Assembly (NCBI GenBank): GCA_903831255.1
Contig: CAIKWZ010000040.1
Location: forward strand, 152,396-216,395
Reading direction: 5' to 3'
Source: an uncultured Alphaproteobacteria bacterium
Lineage (GTDB): Bacteria > Pseudomonadota > Alphaproteobacteria > Caulobacterales > Hyphomonadaceae
DNA length: 64,000 nt
Shown here piece by piece: positions 50,747 to 59,324 of the stretch. A program made the position numbers and the translations under genes. How positions within the stretch are numbered: the stretch's first letter is position 1; each line of letters opens with the position of its first letter. Under the pieces are notes generated by a model. The model saw only the letters and a program-made list of their open reading frames with translations. It ran no database searches and was not told the DNA's origin.

Positions 50747-51187
50747 ATGAGCCTGTCGGGATCCTACGACGCCTCGAACATTTTCGCGAAGATCCTTCGC
50801 GGCGAAGCGCCGTGCGTGAAGGTGTGGGAGGACGCCGACACGGTGGTCTTTATGGATATCTTTCCCCAGACCCAGGGCCACTGCCTTGTGGTCCCGCGTG
50901 ATGTCGAAGCGCGAAATCTTCTTGATCTTCCGGCAGACAGGCTGAACGGGCTCTTCGGGAGGGTCCAGAAGACCGCCAGGGCTGTTGTCTCCGCCTTAAA
51001 TCCCGACGGCGTGATCATCACTCAGTTCAACGGCGCCCCGGCGGGACAGACCGTTTTCCACCTGCACGTCCATGTCATTCCCAGATACGAAAATCTGCCG
51101 CTGCAGCCCCATCATCAGGGGAAGATGGCGGACATGGACGCTCTATCCTCCCAGGCGGCGCGAATTCGAAGCGCTATGGAAGCGTGA
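50747..51187 (+). CDS. HIT family protein (histidine-triad nucleotide hydrolase)
   Basis: The protein has 146 residues from the ATG at 50747, one base after the upstream stop. It has the histidine-triad motif HLHVHVIPRY, preceded by FAKILRGEAPCVKVWEDADTVVFMDIFPQTQGHCLVVPR. HIT proteins hydrolyse nucleotide phosphoramidates or dinucleotide substrates; bacterial roles are mostly unknown. It closes the ridA-GDPD-FemAB-HIT run and is convergent with ilvE. Confidence 0.92.
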   Translation: MSLSGSYDASNIFAKILRGEAPCVKVWEDADTVVFMDIFPQTQGHCLVVPRDVEARNLLDLPADRLNGLFGRVQKTARAVVSALNPDGVIITQFNGAPAGQTVFHLHVHVIPRYENLPLQPHHQGKMADMDALSSQAARIRSAMEA

Positions 51188-51197
51188 CGATCAGGTC

Positions 51198-52097
51198 TCA
51201 GGCCGCAGCCGGCGACCCAAGACGTCCGCGAACAAGAGCGTCATAATCGTTCATGAGGGTTTCGGTGATCAGCCCCGGCCGATAAGCTATTCCGGCCATC
51301 TCGCACACAGGGGTCACTTCAGCCGCCGTGCCGGTGATGAAACACTCAGAGAAGGTCGGCAGCTCTTCGGGCGTGATGTGCCGGATGACGACCTCATAAC
51401 CGCGGCGACGCGCCAGCTCGATGACGGTCTGACGTGTAATGCCGTCGAGGAAGCAGTCGGGCGTCGGGGTATGGATCGCCCCGTCGCGAATGAGAAACAC
51501 ATTGGCCCCTGTCAGCTCGGCGACATACCCCCGGTAATCAAGCATCAGCGCGTCCGCATAGCCCTGCGCCTCCGCCTTGTGCTTGGACATCGTGCAAATC
51601 ATGTAAAGCCCCGCGGCTTTCGCAGCGCTGGGAATTGTCTCTGGCGAAGGTCGCTTCCAGTCTGAGAGGGTCACGCGGATCCCCTTCATCTTATCCGCAA
51701 AATAGTTCCCCCAGTGCCAGACCGCTACACAGGTCCGGATGGAGGCCTGCTGAGCCGAAACCCCCATCATCTCGGACCCTCTCCAGGCGAAAGCGCGCAC
51801 ATAGCAGTCGGCCAACCCGTTACGGGCCATCACCTCAAGCTTGATCCGGCCCAGCTCCTCGACCGACACCGGAACCGAATAGCCGACCAGCTCGGCGGAC
51901 CTGTGAAGACGACGTGAATGCTCCGCGCTCTTGAAAACGACGCCGTCATAGGCCCGTTCGCCCTCAAATACGCTCGCCCCATAATGCAGACTGTGGGTCA
52001 GGACATGGATCTTCGCCTCGCGCCAGGGCACGAAGCTTCCATCCAGCCATATCCAGCCGTCACGATCATCATAGGGAACAAAGGACATCAGGGCCAT
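51198..52097 (-). CDS. ilvE: branched-chain amino acid aminotransferase
   Basis: This is a 299-residue fold-type IV PLP enzyme. It shows HSLHYGASVFEGERAYDG, the PLP lysine in SAAKAAG (Lys160), YADALMLDYRGYVAELTGANVFLI and CFLDGITRQTVIELA. It interconverts Leu, Ile and Val with their 2-oxo acids. The first ATG (52097) is used; a second lies 9 nt inside. It is divergent from the MarR-type regulator gene, an arrangement repeated across alphaproteobacteria. Confidence 0.92.
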   Translation of the reverse strand: MALMSFVPYDDRDGWIWLDGSFVPWREAKIHVLTHSLHYGASVFEGERAYDGVVFKSAEHSRRLHRSAELVGYSVPVSVEELGRIKLEVMARNGLADCYVRAFAWRGSEMMGVSAQQASIRTCVAVWHWGNYFADKMKGIRVTLSDWKRPSPETIPSAAKAAGLYMICTMSKHKAEAQGYADALMLDYRGYVAELTGANVFLIRDGAIHTPTPDCFLDGITRQTVIELARRRGYEVVIRHITPEELPTFSECFITGTAAEVTPVCEMAGIAYRPGLITETLMNDYDALVRGRLGSPAAA

Positions 52098-52174
52098 TCC
52101 TCGAACAAGACTCTGGCGGACGGGATGCGCATAACAGACTTGAGTTCCGTCTCCAGCTCTCCCATTGTCGGCTC

Positions 52175-52699
52175 GTGACCGTACCTGTCAACAGACCGCT
52201 CTCCTCCTCCGTCCCGTCGCCGGAATCCGACGGCCGTCTCTACCTGCGCGATTCCGAGCTTGACCAGGGCGCAGCCCTGATCCGGGCAGCTGCGCGGCGG
52301 CTGTCGGCTGTATCGAATCCGACGCCCGGGTCCGCCCCGATCCAGGACGGCGCCCACGATATTCTCATGGAAATATTCGATCTTGGTCCTCAGGACGTCA
52401 GCGGTCTGCGCAATCGCCTCGACATTCCCAAACAGACCCTGGCGCGCTATCTGAACGAGCTGGAAGCGCGGGGACTGATCGCCCGCGAACGGGACAGGCT
52501 CGATGGACGGCGGCGCCGTATCCACCTGACCCCGGAAGGAGAAGCGATGACCCGGCGAGGAGCCGAAACGCGCAGGGCGACGATGCGGGAGGTCTTCCTT
52601 CTGTGCGGTCCGGACGCCGTGACCGGCGCCCGTCGGGTGCTCGCGGAAATCGCGCGAGGCGCGGCGGGACGCGGCGCGATGGCGGGACCCAGCCGGTGA
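52175..52699 (+). CDS. MarR-family winged-helix regulator
   Basis: The protein has 174 residues and starts at GTG. The winged helix spans about 65-135: ILMEIFDLGPQDVSGLRNRLDIPKQTLARYLNELEARGLIARERDRLDGRRRRIHLTPEG (read in segments), with the typical DxRxxxxxLT wing. N-terminal residues 1-45 are variable. It is coupled by GTGA (52696-52699) to the response regulator, similar to the petP-petR pair described in Rhodobacter. The target operator is unknown; ilvE is the divergent neighbour. Confidence 0.85.
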   Translation: MTVPVNRPLSSSVPSPESDGRLYLRDSELDQGAALIRAAARRLSAVSNPTPGSAPIQDGAHDILMEIFDLGPQDVSGLRNRLDIPKQTLARYLNELEARGLIARERDRLDGRRRRIHLTPEGEAMTRRGAETRRATMREVFLLCGPDAVTGARRVLAEIARGAAGRGAMAGPSR

Positions 52700-53379
52700 G
52701 GCAGGCAGGCGGACATATCCTCGCGGTGGACGATGATGATCGGCTCAGGGACCTCCTGAGACGATTTCTGACCCGTGAAGGATATGACGTCACCACCGCG
52801 CGGGACGCGGCCACAGCGCGCCGGCTCCTTCAGACCATGACTTTCGATCTGGTGATTCTCGATGTGATGATGCCAGGCGAAGACGGCCTCTCGCTTCTCG
52901 CCTCAGTTCGAGGCTCGATCTCCTCTCCCGTTATGTTCCTCACGGCGCGCGGCGAAGCGTCGGAACGTATCGAGGGCCTGAAGTCGGGAGCGGACGACTA
53001 TCTTTCAAAACCGTTCGAGCCGGAAGAGCTCTCCCTGCGCATCGCCGCCATCCTTCGCCGGGCGAGACCAGAGGCGCCCCTCGAAGAGGTGAGATTGTCG
53101 GGCGCGGTTTTCCACATCGCTCGCGGAGAGTTCCGGCGATCGGGCAAGCTGGTGCGCCTGACGGAGAACGAGACCCAGCTTTTACGTGTGCTCGCGCTGC
53201 GGAACGGCGAGCCTGTCTCGCGCCTTGAGCTCGCTCAGCTCACCGCCGCCGGGGTCGAACGCACAGTCGACGTTCAGGTCACACGCCTTCGTCGAAAGAT
53301 CGAACCCGATCCCCATGAACCTGTTCACCTGCAGACCGTGCGGGGTGTGGGCTACAGGCTGGCCGGAGATCCCCCCTGA
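52696..53379 (+). CDS. OmpR-family response regulator
   Basis: The protein has 227 residues from the GTG at 52696, which overlaps the MarR stop; the longer frame is inside the MarR gene. The receiver has the acidic pocket AVDDDDRLRDLL, phosphoacceptor Asp in LVILDVMMPGEDG and Lys in YLSKPFEPEEL. The C-terminal winged helix has VRLTENETQLLRVLALRNGEPVSR and VDVQVTRLRRKIEPDP...VRGVGYRL. The cognate kinase lies two genes downstream, separated by an FkbM methyltransferase gene. Confidence 0.92.
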   Translation: MRQAGGHILAVDDDDRLRDLLRRFLTREGYDVTTARDAATARRLLQTMTFDLVILDVMMPGEDGLSLLASVRGSISSPVMFLTARGEASERIEGLKSGADDYLSKPFEPEELSLRIAAILRRARPEAPLEEVRLSGAVFHIARGEFRRSGKLVRLTENETQLLRVLALRNGEPVSRLELAQLTAAGVERTVDVQVTRLRRKIEPDPHEPVHLQTVRGVGYRLAGDPP

Positions 53380-53380
53380 C

Positions 53381-54271
53381 ATGTCCGCAGCCACATCTCA
53401 CGACGACCGGTCACCTGACGCCGGGGGCGAGCCCCCTTTTGGCTCGCACAGGCCATCCTGGGTGGCGCAGCTGATCCTCGCCCTGACCCGCCACACCCCC
53501 CTGGGACGCGGCGCTGCGCGCAAGGCGCTTGGAGAAACCCTCCGGAAGCGGTCGGCCTCCCCGGTGGATGTCACGCTGTGGGGGCGAAACGCGCGCCTTC
53601 ACCTCACCTCGAACTACTCAGAGATGAAGGCGCTCCTCAATCCCGGCGCCTACAGCAAGCCCGATTTCAGTTTCATTCGCCGGCGCCTGCCCGCAGACGG
53701 GATTTTTCTGGATATCGGCGCAAACGCGGGGATGTTCTCCCTGTTCGCCGCATCTCTTCTTCGTCCGGGCGGGCGGGTGATCTGTGTTGAGCCCCAGCCT
53801 GACATTTTCCGACGACTGCAATTCAACATGTTGCGCGCCAACAACCTGCGGTCGGAAGGAATAGGCGTGACCCTGGTTCCGGCCGCTCTCGGGTCAGAGG
53901 CTGGGGAGGCGGATCTGACCATTCCCGATGAGCACGGCCAGGCCACTCTCAGGTCCGGACTGGGCGGACGGACCGTAAAAGTACCGGTGATGACCCTGCA
54001 CGATCTGTTGCTTCGGGAGGGCCTCTCGCGGGTCGACGTCATGAAGATCGACGTCGAGGGATTTGAGGACGCCGTACTCGAACCCTTCTTCCGGACCGCC
54101 AGACGCGATCTCTGGCCGCGCGCGGTCCTCATGGAGCACTGCAATCGGGAACGATGGCGATGGGACTGCGAAGGCGAGTTAACACGCCTGGGCTATGAGA
54201 CGGTCTATCGTGATCGCGCCAATGTCTTCATGGCCCGTCCCGATCGCGAACGCAGCGCGTCGGAAGGCTGA
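53381..54271 (+). CDS. FkbM-family SAM-dependent methyltransferase
   Basis: The protein has 296 residues from the ATG at 53381, one base after the regulator's stop. The FkbM fold shows LDIGANAGMFSLFAASLLRPGGRVICVEPQ (SAM site), FRRLQFNMLRANNL, VPVMTLHDLL and VDVMKIDVEGFEDAVLEPF. The family O-methylates sugars, polyketides or lipids; the substrate is unknown. The N-terminal 60 residues are unrelated and low complexity. It is embedded between a response regulator and its likely kinase, with 5 nt to the kinase start. Confidence 0.9.
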   Translation: MSAATSHDDRSPDAGGEPPFGSHRPSWVAQLILALTRHTPLGRGAARKALGETLRKRSASPVDVTLWGRNARLHLTSNYSEMKALLNPGAYSKPDFSFIRRRLPADGIFLDIGANAGMFSLFAASLLRPGGRVICVEPQPDIFRRLQFNMLRANNLRSEGIGVTLVPAALGSEAGEADLTIPDEHGQATLRSGLGGRTVKVPVMTLHDLLLREGLSRVDVMKIDVEGFEDAVLEPFFRTARRDLWPRAVLMEHCNRERWRWDCEGELTRLGYETVYRDRANVFMARPDRERSASEG

Positions 54272-54276
54272 CGACG

Positions 54277-55581
54277 ATGGTGCGACTGAGGGACTTCACG
54301 CCAAACGGCTACAATGCCCGCCACATCGTCATTCTGATCGTTCCGATGCTGGTCTTCGTGATCGCAATGACGATGTTTTTCTTCAATTCCCATGTGCAGA
54401 ATGTGAATACGCAGCTCTCCAGAAGCATGGCTCAGGTCATTCGCTCCGCTCTGGACGAGAGGACCCGGTCGCCGCAATCCTGGGACAGTCTTTCGGAGAC
54501 CCTCCGAAATTCAGGCCTGATCGAGACCACCTTTGTCCCGGGCGGAGATCTGACCTCTCTCACCGCTCCGGCGCGATGCTGCAGGGAGCTCGGATCAGAA
54601 CTCGACGTCGCGCTGGAGCGACCCTTCAGCGTCAGCCTGGAGAGGGGCGAAGCGGTCGTGCGGGTGGTCGCCGAGACAGAGGGCGGCTATCTGGTGGCGC
54701 GTCTCGATCGCAAGCGCGTCATGGTGATAACCGCCCATATCTTTATTGTCTGGTCGGTCGGATTTTCTGCGCTTCTTCTGGCGACCTCTTATGCGTTTCT
54801 CAGAAACCAGGTCCGCTCGATCCTTCAGCTTTCGGCCGCTGCAGACGCATTCGGCCGAGGTGAGGACGCTCCGGGATTTCGCCCCTCTGGCGCGAGAGAG
54901 GTGAGAGACGCGGCAAGAGCCCTGATCCGCATGAGAAACAGGATACGTCGATATGCCGACCAGAGAACGGCTATGCTCGCGGGCGTCTCGCATGACCTGC
55001 GCACGCCTCTGACCCGACTGCGCCTTGAGCTGTCGATGATGCCGAAGGACGTCGATACGGGTCCGGCGCGCGAGGATATCACTGAGATGGAGGGCATGCT
55101 CGACGCTTACCTTGCCTTCGCCCGCGGTGAGGAAGGCGAACAACCCGAAGAAACCGACCTGCTGACACTGGCCTCCGCGGCAAGCGAGGTGGCCGCCCGA
55201 AAAGCCTCCCTGACGCTTCGCTGTCCGACGCCGATCCGCATGCGGGTTCGTCCCCTCGCCCTCAAGCGCGCCCTCGCGAATCTCGCCGGCAACGCCGCCG
55301 ACTATGGGCGGAATGTCCGGATAACCATCCGCCGGGAGGCCGACGCAGCCCTCATCATCGTTGAGGACGATGGTCCGGGAATCTCCCCGGCTCAGTACGA
55401 GGAAGCATTTCGTCCCTTTAACCGCCTCGACCCGGCGCGCAATCAGAACGTCTCGGGCGTGGGCCTCGGTTTGACCATCGCCCGCGACACGGCGCGGGCT
55501 CACGGAGGAGACGTCATTCTTGGACGCTCTGAGCTTGGAGGCCTCAAGGCGTCAGTAAGGCTTCCAACGAGCCCGAACTGA
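54277..55581 (+). CDS. membrane sensor histidine kinase (EnvZ-like)
   Basis: The protein has 434 residues. Transmembrane helices lie near 14-38 and 155-178. The periplasmic sensor between them is about 115 residues and contains CC at residues 99-100 (ARCCREL). A HAMP linker follows, then HisKA with AGVSHDLRTPLTRLRLELSMM, and HATPase motifs NLAGNAADYG, VEDDGPGIS and GVGLGLTIARD. It is probably the kinase for the OmpR-type regulator two genes upstream in the same operon. The signal sensed is unknown. Confidence 0.92.
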   Translation: MVRLRDFTPNGYNARHIVILIVPMLVFVIAMTMFFFNSHVQNVNTQLSRSMAQVIRSALDERTRSPQSWDSLSETLRNSGLIETTFVPGGDLTSLTAPARCCRELGSELDVALERPFSVSLERGEAVVRVVAETEGGYLVARLDRKRVMVITAHIFIVWSVGFSALLLATSYAFLRNQVRSILQLSAAADAFGRGEDAPGFRPSGAREVRDAARALIRMRNRIRRYADQRTAMLAGVSHDLRTPLTRLRLELSMMPKDVDTGPAREDITEMEGMLDAYLAFARGEEGEQPEETDLLTLASAASEVAARKASLTLRCPTPIRMRVRPLALKRALANLAGNAADYGRNVRITIRREADAALIIVEDDGPGISPAQYEEAFRPFNRLDPARNQNVSGVGLGLTIARDTARAHGGDVILGRSELGGLKASVRLPTSPN

Positions 55582-55593
55582 GGATGCGTCGTC

Positions 55594-56397
55594 TCAGGAA
55601 GAGGCCAGCTCCCGGCTGCGCGCGATCGCCGCGCTGACAGCCGCCTCCATCAGCGCTTCGAGACCTCCGGCGCCCATCAGGATCGAAAGCGCGGCCGCCG
55701 TCGTGCCGCCAGGAGACGTGACGGCCCGGCGAAGCGCGGCCGGATCCTCGCCGCTCTCAAGCAGGGCGCCGGCGCCAGAGACCGTCGCTCGCGCCAGAAC
55801 CCGAGCCGTACTCTCATCAAGTCCGTTCCGCATCCCTGCGGCGGCCAGCGCCTCAGCAAGAAGAAAGACATAGGCGGGTCCCGACCCGGATATCGCTGTG
55901 ACGACATCGATCAGGTGTTCGTCCAGCGGACCGACGACCTCTCCGAGAGGGGCCAGGAGAGCTTCGATCGCCGCCTGATGCTCAGCCCCGACGGCCTCGG
56001 AGCGGCAATACCCGGTGACGCCTTTTCCTATGGCGCCTGACGTGTTGGGCATGGCGCGGGCGACGCGCGACACCCCAAGGGCCGTCGAGATCCGCTCCAT
56101 GGGAACCCCGGCCATGATCGAAATCACAACGCTGCCCGGTCCCACCCACCGGGCGATGTCCGCGCAGGCGGCCGAGAAGCCCTGGGGTTTAACCGCGAGG
56201 ACCACAAAAGAACTCGGCTGTGGTTTGGGGTTCAACAGGAGGCTCCCTGCCTGGGCGGTCTCGATCAGATCCCCGGACGGAGCGGGCTCGACGATGCTTA
56301 CGCCACCGGCCGCAGGTCCCGAGGGATGCGCGAGCCAGCCGCGGGCCATAGCCCCGCCCATCCGGCCGGCGCCGATCAGAACGAGAGAGGAGCTCAC
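55594..56397 (-). CDS. proC: pyrroline-5-carboxylate reductase
   Basis: The protein has 267 residues from the GTG at 56397, one base after the ybjN-like stop; the long upstream extension of the frame lies within ybjN and is spurious. The Rossmann motif is LIGAGRMGGAMARGW, followed by FVVLAVKPQGF, VSRVARAMPNTSGAIGKGVTGYC, and the C-terminal SGSGPAYVFLLAEALAAAG and SPGGTTAAALSIL. It reduces P5C to proline with NAD(P)H. Confidence 0.94.
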   Translation of the reverse strand: MSSSLVLIGAGRMGGAMARGWLAHPSGPAAGGVSIVEPAPSGDLIETAQAGSLLLNPKPQPSSFVVLAVKPQGFSAACADIARWVGPGSVVISIMAGVPMERISTALGVSRVARAMPNTSGAIGKGVTGYCRSEAVGAEHQAAIEALLAPLGEVVGPLDEHLIDVVTAISGSGPAYVFLLAEALAAAGMRNGLDESTARVLARATVSGAGALLESGEDPAALRRAVTSPGGTTAAALSILMGAGGLEALMEAAVSAAIARSRELASS

Positions 56398-56398
56398 C

Positions 56399-56902
56399 TC
56401 AGGCTTCTCCGGCCGTCTCAAAGAGAACAGCTGCGATCGCCTCTTCCGGAGACTTCCCCGCCCACGCGGTGAAGTTGAACGCGGGAAGGAACTGTTCGGC
56501 CGCGTCCATGCCCGCAGCGATGATGGCGGCGACCTCTCCCGCCTCGGGAGAGCTTCGGTCAAGCATCGGAATAGTGTGTCGGAAGACAGCCACCCCGTCA
56601 TCGGCCCAGTAGTCGAAATGCCCCAGCCACAGGCGCTCATTGATCCGGCAGACAAGACTGGACACAGCCGCATTGCGCGACGCGGGAGCCCGCAGATCGA
56701 GTGACAGGGAGAAATGGATCGAGGCCGGCTCATCGCGCCAGGCGAACATTCCGGCGCACTCTCCCCAGCGGGTCGTGGTGGCGCAGTGAATCACGCCCTC
56801 CTCAGTGCGCTCACACAGCCAGTCCGCCGCCAGGAGGGTCTGTTCGACCACGTCAAGGGCGGTCTCCGGCCTTTCCGGTCCCGACTGGCTGAGGGTGGTC
56901 AT
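56399..56902 (-). CDS. YbjN-domain protein
   Basis: The protein has 167 residues. The YbjN pattern is LDVVEQTLLAADWLCERTEEGVI near the N terminus, SASRNAAVSSLVCRINERLWLGHFDYWADDG in the middle (short pieces), and FRHTIPMLD. YbjN proteins are chaperone-like and of unclear function. In alphaproteobacteria this gene is regularly found directly before proC, as here (1-nt spacing), which implies co-transcription. Confidence 0.87.
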   Translation of the reverse strand: MTTLSQSGPERPETALDVVEQTLLAADWLCERTEEGVIHCATTTRWGECAGMFAWRDEPASIHFSLSLDLRAPASRNAAVSSLVCRINERLWLGHFDYWADDGVAVFRHTIPMLDRSSPEAGEVAAIIAAGMDAAEQFLPAFNFTAWAGKSPEEAIAAVLFETAGEA

Positions 56903-56932
56903 GACGATCTCCGCGACTCAGGGGCCCAATAC

Positions 56933-56952
56933 GCCTTTCCAGAGGGAAAGGC
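56933..56952 (-). terminator. hairpin between ubiK and the ybjN-like gene
   Basis: GCCTTTCC-AGAG-GGAAAGGC is a perfect 8-bp stem with a 4-nt loop, about 30 nt upstream of the ybjN-like start and 57 nt after the ubiK stop. It probably ends the ubiK transcript, or sits in the ybjN leader. No U-tract follows. Confidence 0.45.
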
Positions 56953-57008
56953 TATGGCGCGTCGCTGACCGGGACAACCCGGATCGATCGGGCTGATCAC
57001 AGGCCTGT

Positions 57009-57272
57009 TCAGGCCTCCGATGGGTCGCCTGAGCCGCCCCCCTCGAGGGCGGAGATCCGACGCTCCAGTCCATCGATTCGTTCCAGCAGGCCTCGGGTCA
57101 GCTCCCGGAGGATCTCAACCTCCTCCCGACGGGCCAGATCCATATCCGCAACGAGCCGGTCGGCCTGCGAGCGCATCAGCGTCCGCGCCTCCTCGCCAGC
57201 CGCTCCTGCAAGGCCGGCGGCCCCGGTCATCATCCGCGCCAGATCGTCCATGAACGGATTTCGGGTCTGCAT
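57009..57272 (-). CDS. ubiK: UbiK family ubiquinone-biosynthesis accessory factor
   Basis: The protein has 87 residues from the ATG at 57272; the longer frame to 57362 reaches past the lgt start and is unlikely. N-terminal NPFMDDLARMMTGAAG and a C-terminal coiled coil (REEVEILRELTRGLLERIDGLERRISALE) are the BMFP/UbiK signature. UbiK helps assemble the soluble ubiquinone-biosynthesis complex. It is divergent from lgt with a shared short promoter region. Confidence 0.88.
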   Translation of the reverse strand: MQTRNPFMDDLARMMTGAAGLAGAAGEEARTLMRSQADRLVADMDLARREEVEILRELTRGLLERIDGLERRISALEGGGSGDPSEA

Positions 57273-57360
57273 ATGCGTCTCCAAGGTGGACCACAGGGCC
57301 TGAGCCGGTATGTATAGAGGGGTCTGGCCCGCCCAGCACCAACCGGGATAGGTGAAGCTC

Positions 57361-58269
57361 ATGCGCGTGGAAATCCCCTTTCCGAAGATAGATCCGGCCG
57401 CACTGACGTTGCCGATCCCCGAAATATCACTCGGATTCCTGAATCTGGAGCCGTTTCCGATCCGCTGGTACGCCCTGGCCTATATCCTCGGCCTGCTGAT
57501 CGGCTGGTGGTACGCCGTTCGCCTCGCGGAGCGACCCCGGCTCTGGGGATCAAAGGACGCTTCCCCTGTGACGCGTCTGGACATCGATGATTTCGCGTTC
57601 TGGGTGATGATCGGCATCCTCTTTGGAGGTCGCTTTGGTTATGTGGCCTTTTATGTCCTTCCCTTCCAGCCTGAGAGAATGGCGGGAGATCCATTGTTCA
57701 TCCTTCGGATGTGGGAGGGCGGCATGTCCTTCCACGGGGGGCTGATCGGCGCCGCTCTCGCGGTGCTTTACACGGCCTGGTCGCGCAAGATTGACCTTCT
57801 TCGTCTCGGCGACGCGGCCGCCGCTGCTGCGCCGATCGGTCTCTTTTTCGGCAGGCTGGCGAACTTCATCAACGGTGAACTCTATGGCCGGGAGACAACG
57901 GCGCCATGGGGGATGCGTTTTCCGACCTATGACTGGGGAACCAGGAGCTGGGTCTACTCAGGGGCTGAGAAGGTGGTCCATCCCAGTCAGCTTTATGAGG
58001 CCGCCCTCGAGGGCGCCCTTCTCTTCGCCGTCCTGTCGATCGCCATATGGAGGTTCAGAGCTCTCGCGCGTCCCGGTCTGACAGCAGGTCTTTTCCTTGT
58101 CCTTTATGCCTGCGCCAGGACATTCGTTGAGAATTACAGGGAACCGGACCCGTTTGTCGAAGGCCTGCCCGACTTCCTCACCATGGGCATGATGCTCTCC
58201 GCTCCGATGCTCGTGCTGGGCGGATGGCTGATTTATCGCGCGTTGAAGGTCGAGCCGCGAGCGTCATGA
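57361..58269 (+). CDS. lgt: prolipoprotein diacylglyceryl transferase
   Basis: The protein has 302 residues from the ATG at 57361; a GTG lies 9 nt upstream. Multiple transmembrane helices carry PIRWYALAYILGLLIGWWYA, MSFHGGLIGAALAVLYTAW and the Lgt signature GRLANFINGELYGRETTAPWG. The C-terminal YACARTFVENYREPDPF is also typical. It transfers diacylglycerol to the lipobox cysteine of prolipoproteins, several of which are encoded in this window. Its stop overlaps the next start by ATGA (58266-58269). Confidence 0.95.
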   Translation: MRVEIPFPKIDPAALTLPIPEISLGFLNLEPFPIRWYALAYILGLLIGWWYAVRLAERPRLWGSKDASPVTRLDIDDFAFWVMIGILFGGRFGYVAFYVLPFQPERMAGDPLFILRMWEGGMSFHGGLIGAALAVLYTAWSRKIDLLRLGDAAAAAAPIGLFFGRLANFINGELYGRETTAPWGMRFPTYDWGTRSWVYSGAEKVVHPSQLYEAALEGALLFAVLSIAIWRFRALARPGLTAGLFLVLYACARTFVENYREPDPFVEGLPDFLTMGMMLSAPMLVLGGWLIYRALKVEPRAS

Positions 58270-59309
58270 CGCCTCTTCTGGAGAGGATACGGGATCTCAT
58301 CCGTATGGAGGGCCCGATACCGGTATCGGTCTTCATGACGCTCTGTCTTCATGACCCGGAGCATGGATACTATGCCTCCAATCCGGGGATCGGTCGGGAT
58401 TTCCAGACGGCCCCTGAAATCAGTCAGGTCTTCGGAGAGCTTCTGGGGCTTTGGGCCGCCCATGAGTGGATCGGGATGGGATCCCCGGAGACGATTTTTC
58501 TGGTTGAACCAGGACCGGGCCGGGGCGTGATGATGGACGACATGCTGCGGGCGGCAAAGGTCGCGCCGGGCTTCATCGACGCGTTAAGACCCGTCCTTAT
58601 CGAAGCCAGTCCCGTTCTGGCCGGAGTTCAGGCTCAGAAGCTCGCTTCCTACAACCCGATCGGCGTCAGGCAGCTTTCGGCCGCCCCGGACGGTCCCTTC
58701 ATCCTGATCGCCAACGAGTTTCTCGATTGTCTGCCCATCCGTCAGTACGTGCGCGATGAGACGGGCTGGGCCGAGCGCTGCATAGGCCTGTCGACGACGG
58801 GAGATCTTACATTCGGCCGATCGCCAAGTCCCGATCCGCCCGATGCGCCCGACGGCGCTGATCAGCTCGAGAGAGCCCCCGGCATGGCCGGCCTGATCAG
58901 CGAGCTCTCTGAAAGGTTCGCCAGGGGCCCGGGCCGGGCGCTGTTCATTGACTACGGCCCGCCGGCGTATTCTCCGGGAGACACCCTTCGGGCTTACAGG
59001 GACGGACGCCAGGCGGACCCCCTTTCAGAGCCCGGGCGCTGCGATCTGACAGCGGATGTCGACTTCTCCCATCTGGCTCGCCTTGCAGAGGCGGCAGGCC
59101 TCCGGGTCGACGGTCCGACCTCCCAGGGCGACTTTCTTCTTCGCCTGGGGTTCGCGGAGCGATGCGCCCGCCTGTCCGCGCGGGCCGGGGCGCGAGCCGA
59201 CCCCGTTCAACGCGCCGCGATGAGGCTTGTCGACCCTCTGGACATGGGATCCCGCTTTCAGGCCATCTGTCTCTCTCCCGGATCGGCCGGCGCCCCGGCA
59301 GGCTTCTGA
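58266..59309 (+). CDS. MidA/NDUFAF7-like SAM-dependent methyltransferase
   Basis: The protein has 347 residues from the ATG at 58266, coupled to lgt. Family motifs are MTLCLHDPEHGYYASNPGIGRDFQTAPEISQVFGELLGLW (in segments), VEPGPGRGVMMDDMLRA, IANEFLDCLPIRQYVR and FIDYGPPAYSPGDTLRAYRDG. The mitochondrial homologue NDUFAF7 methylates an arginine of a complex I subunit; the bacterial substrate is unproven. It lies in the conserved order lgt - midA-like - pgeF. Confidence 0.92.
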   Translation: MTPLLERIRDLIRMEGPIPVSVFMTLCLHDPEHGYYASNPGIGRDFQTAPEISQVFGELLGLWAAHEWIGMGSPETIFLVEPGPGRGVMMDDMLRAAKVAPGFIDALRPVLIEASPVLAGVQAQKLASYNPIGVRQLSAAPDGPFILIANEFLDCLPIRQYVRDETGWAERCIGLSTTGDLTFGRSPSPDPPDAPDGADQLERAPGMAGLISELSERFARGPGRALFIDYGPPAYSPGDTLRAYRDGRQADPLSEPGRCDLTADVDFSHLARLAEAAGLRVDGPTSQGDFLLRLGFAERCARLSARAGARADPVQRAAMRLVDPLDMGSRFQAICLSPGSAGAPAGF

Positions 59310-59324
59310 CAGGCTGAAAAAAGA

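Noticed and set aside
54595..55503. 302-residue frame antisense to the histidine kinase
   Set aside because: It is opposite conserved HisKA/HATPase motifs and has no features of its own.
55594..56733. Long 379-residue form of proC
   Set aside because: The first 112 codons lie inside the ybjN-like gene in another frame; the Rossmann motif starts right after the GTG at 56397.
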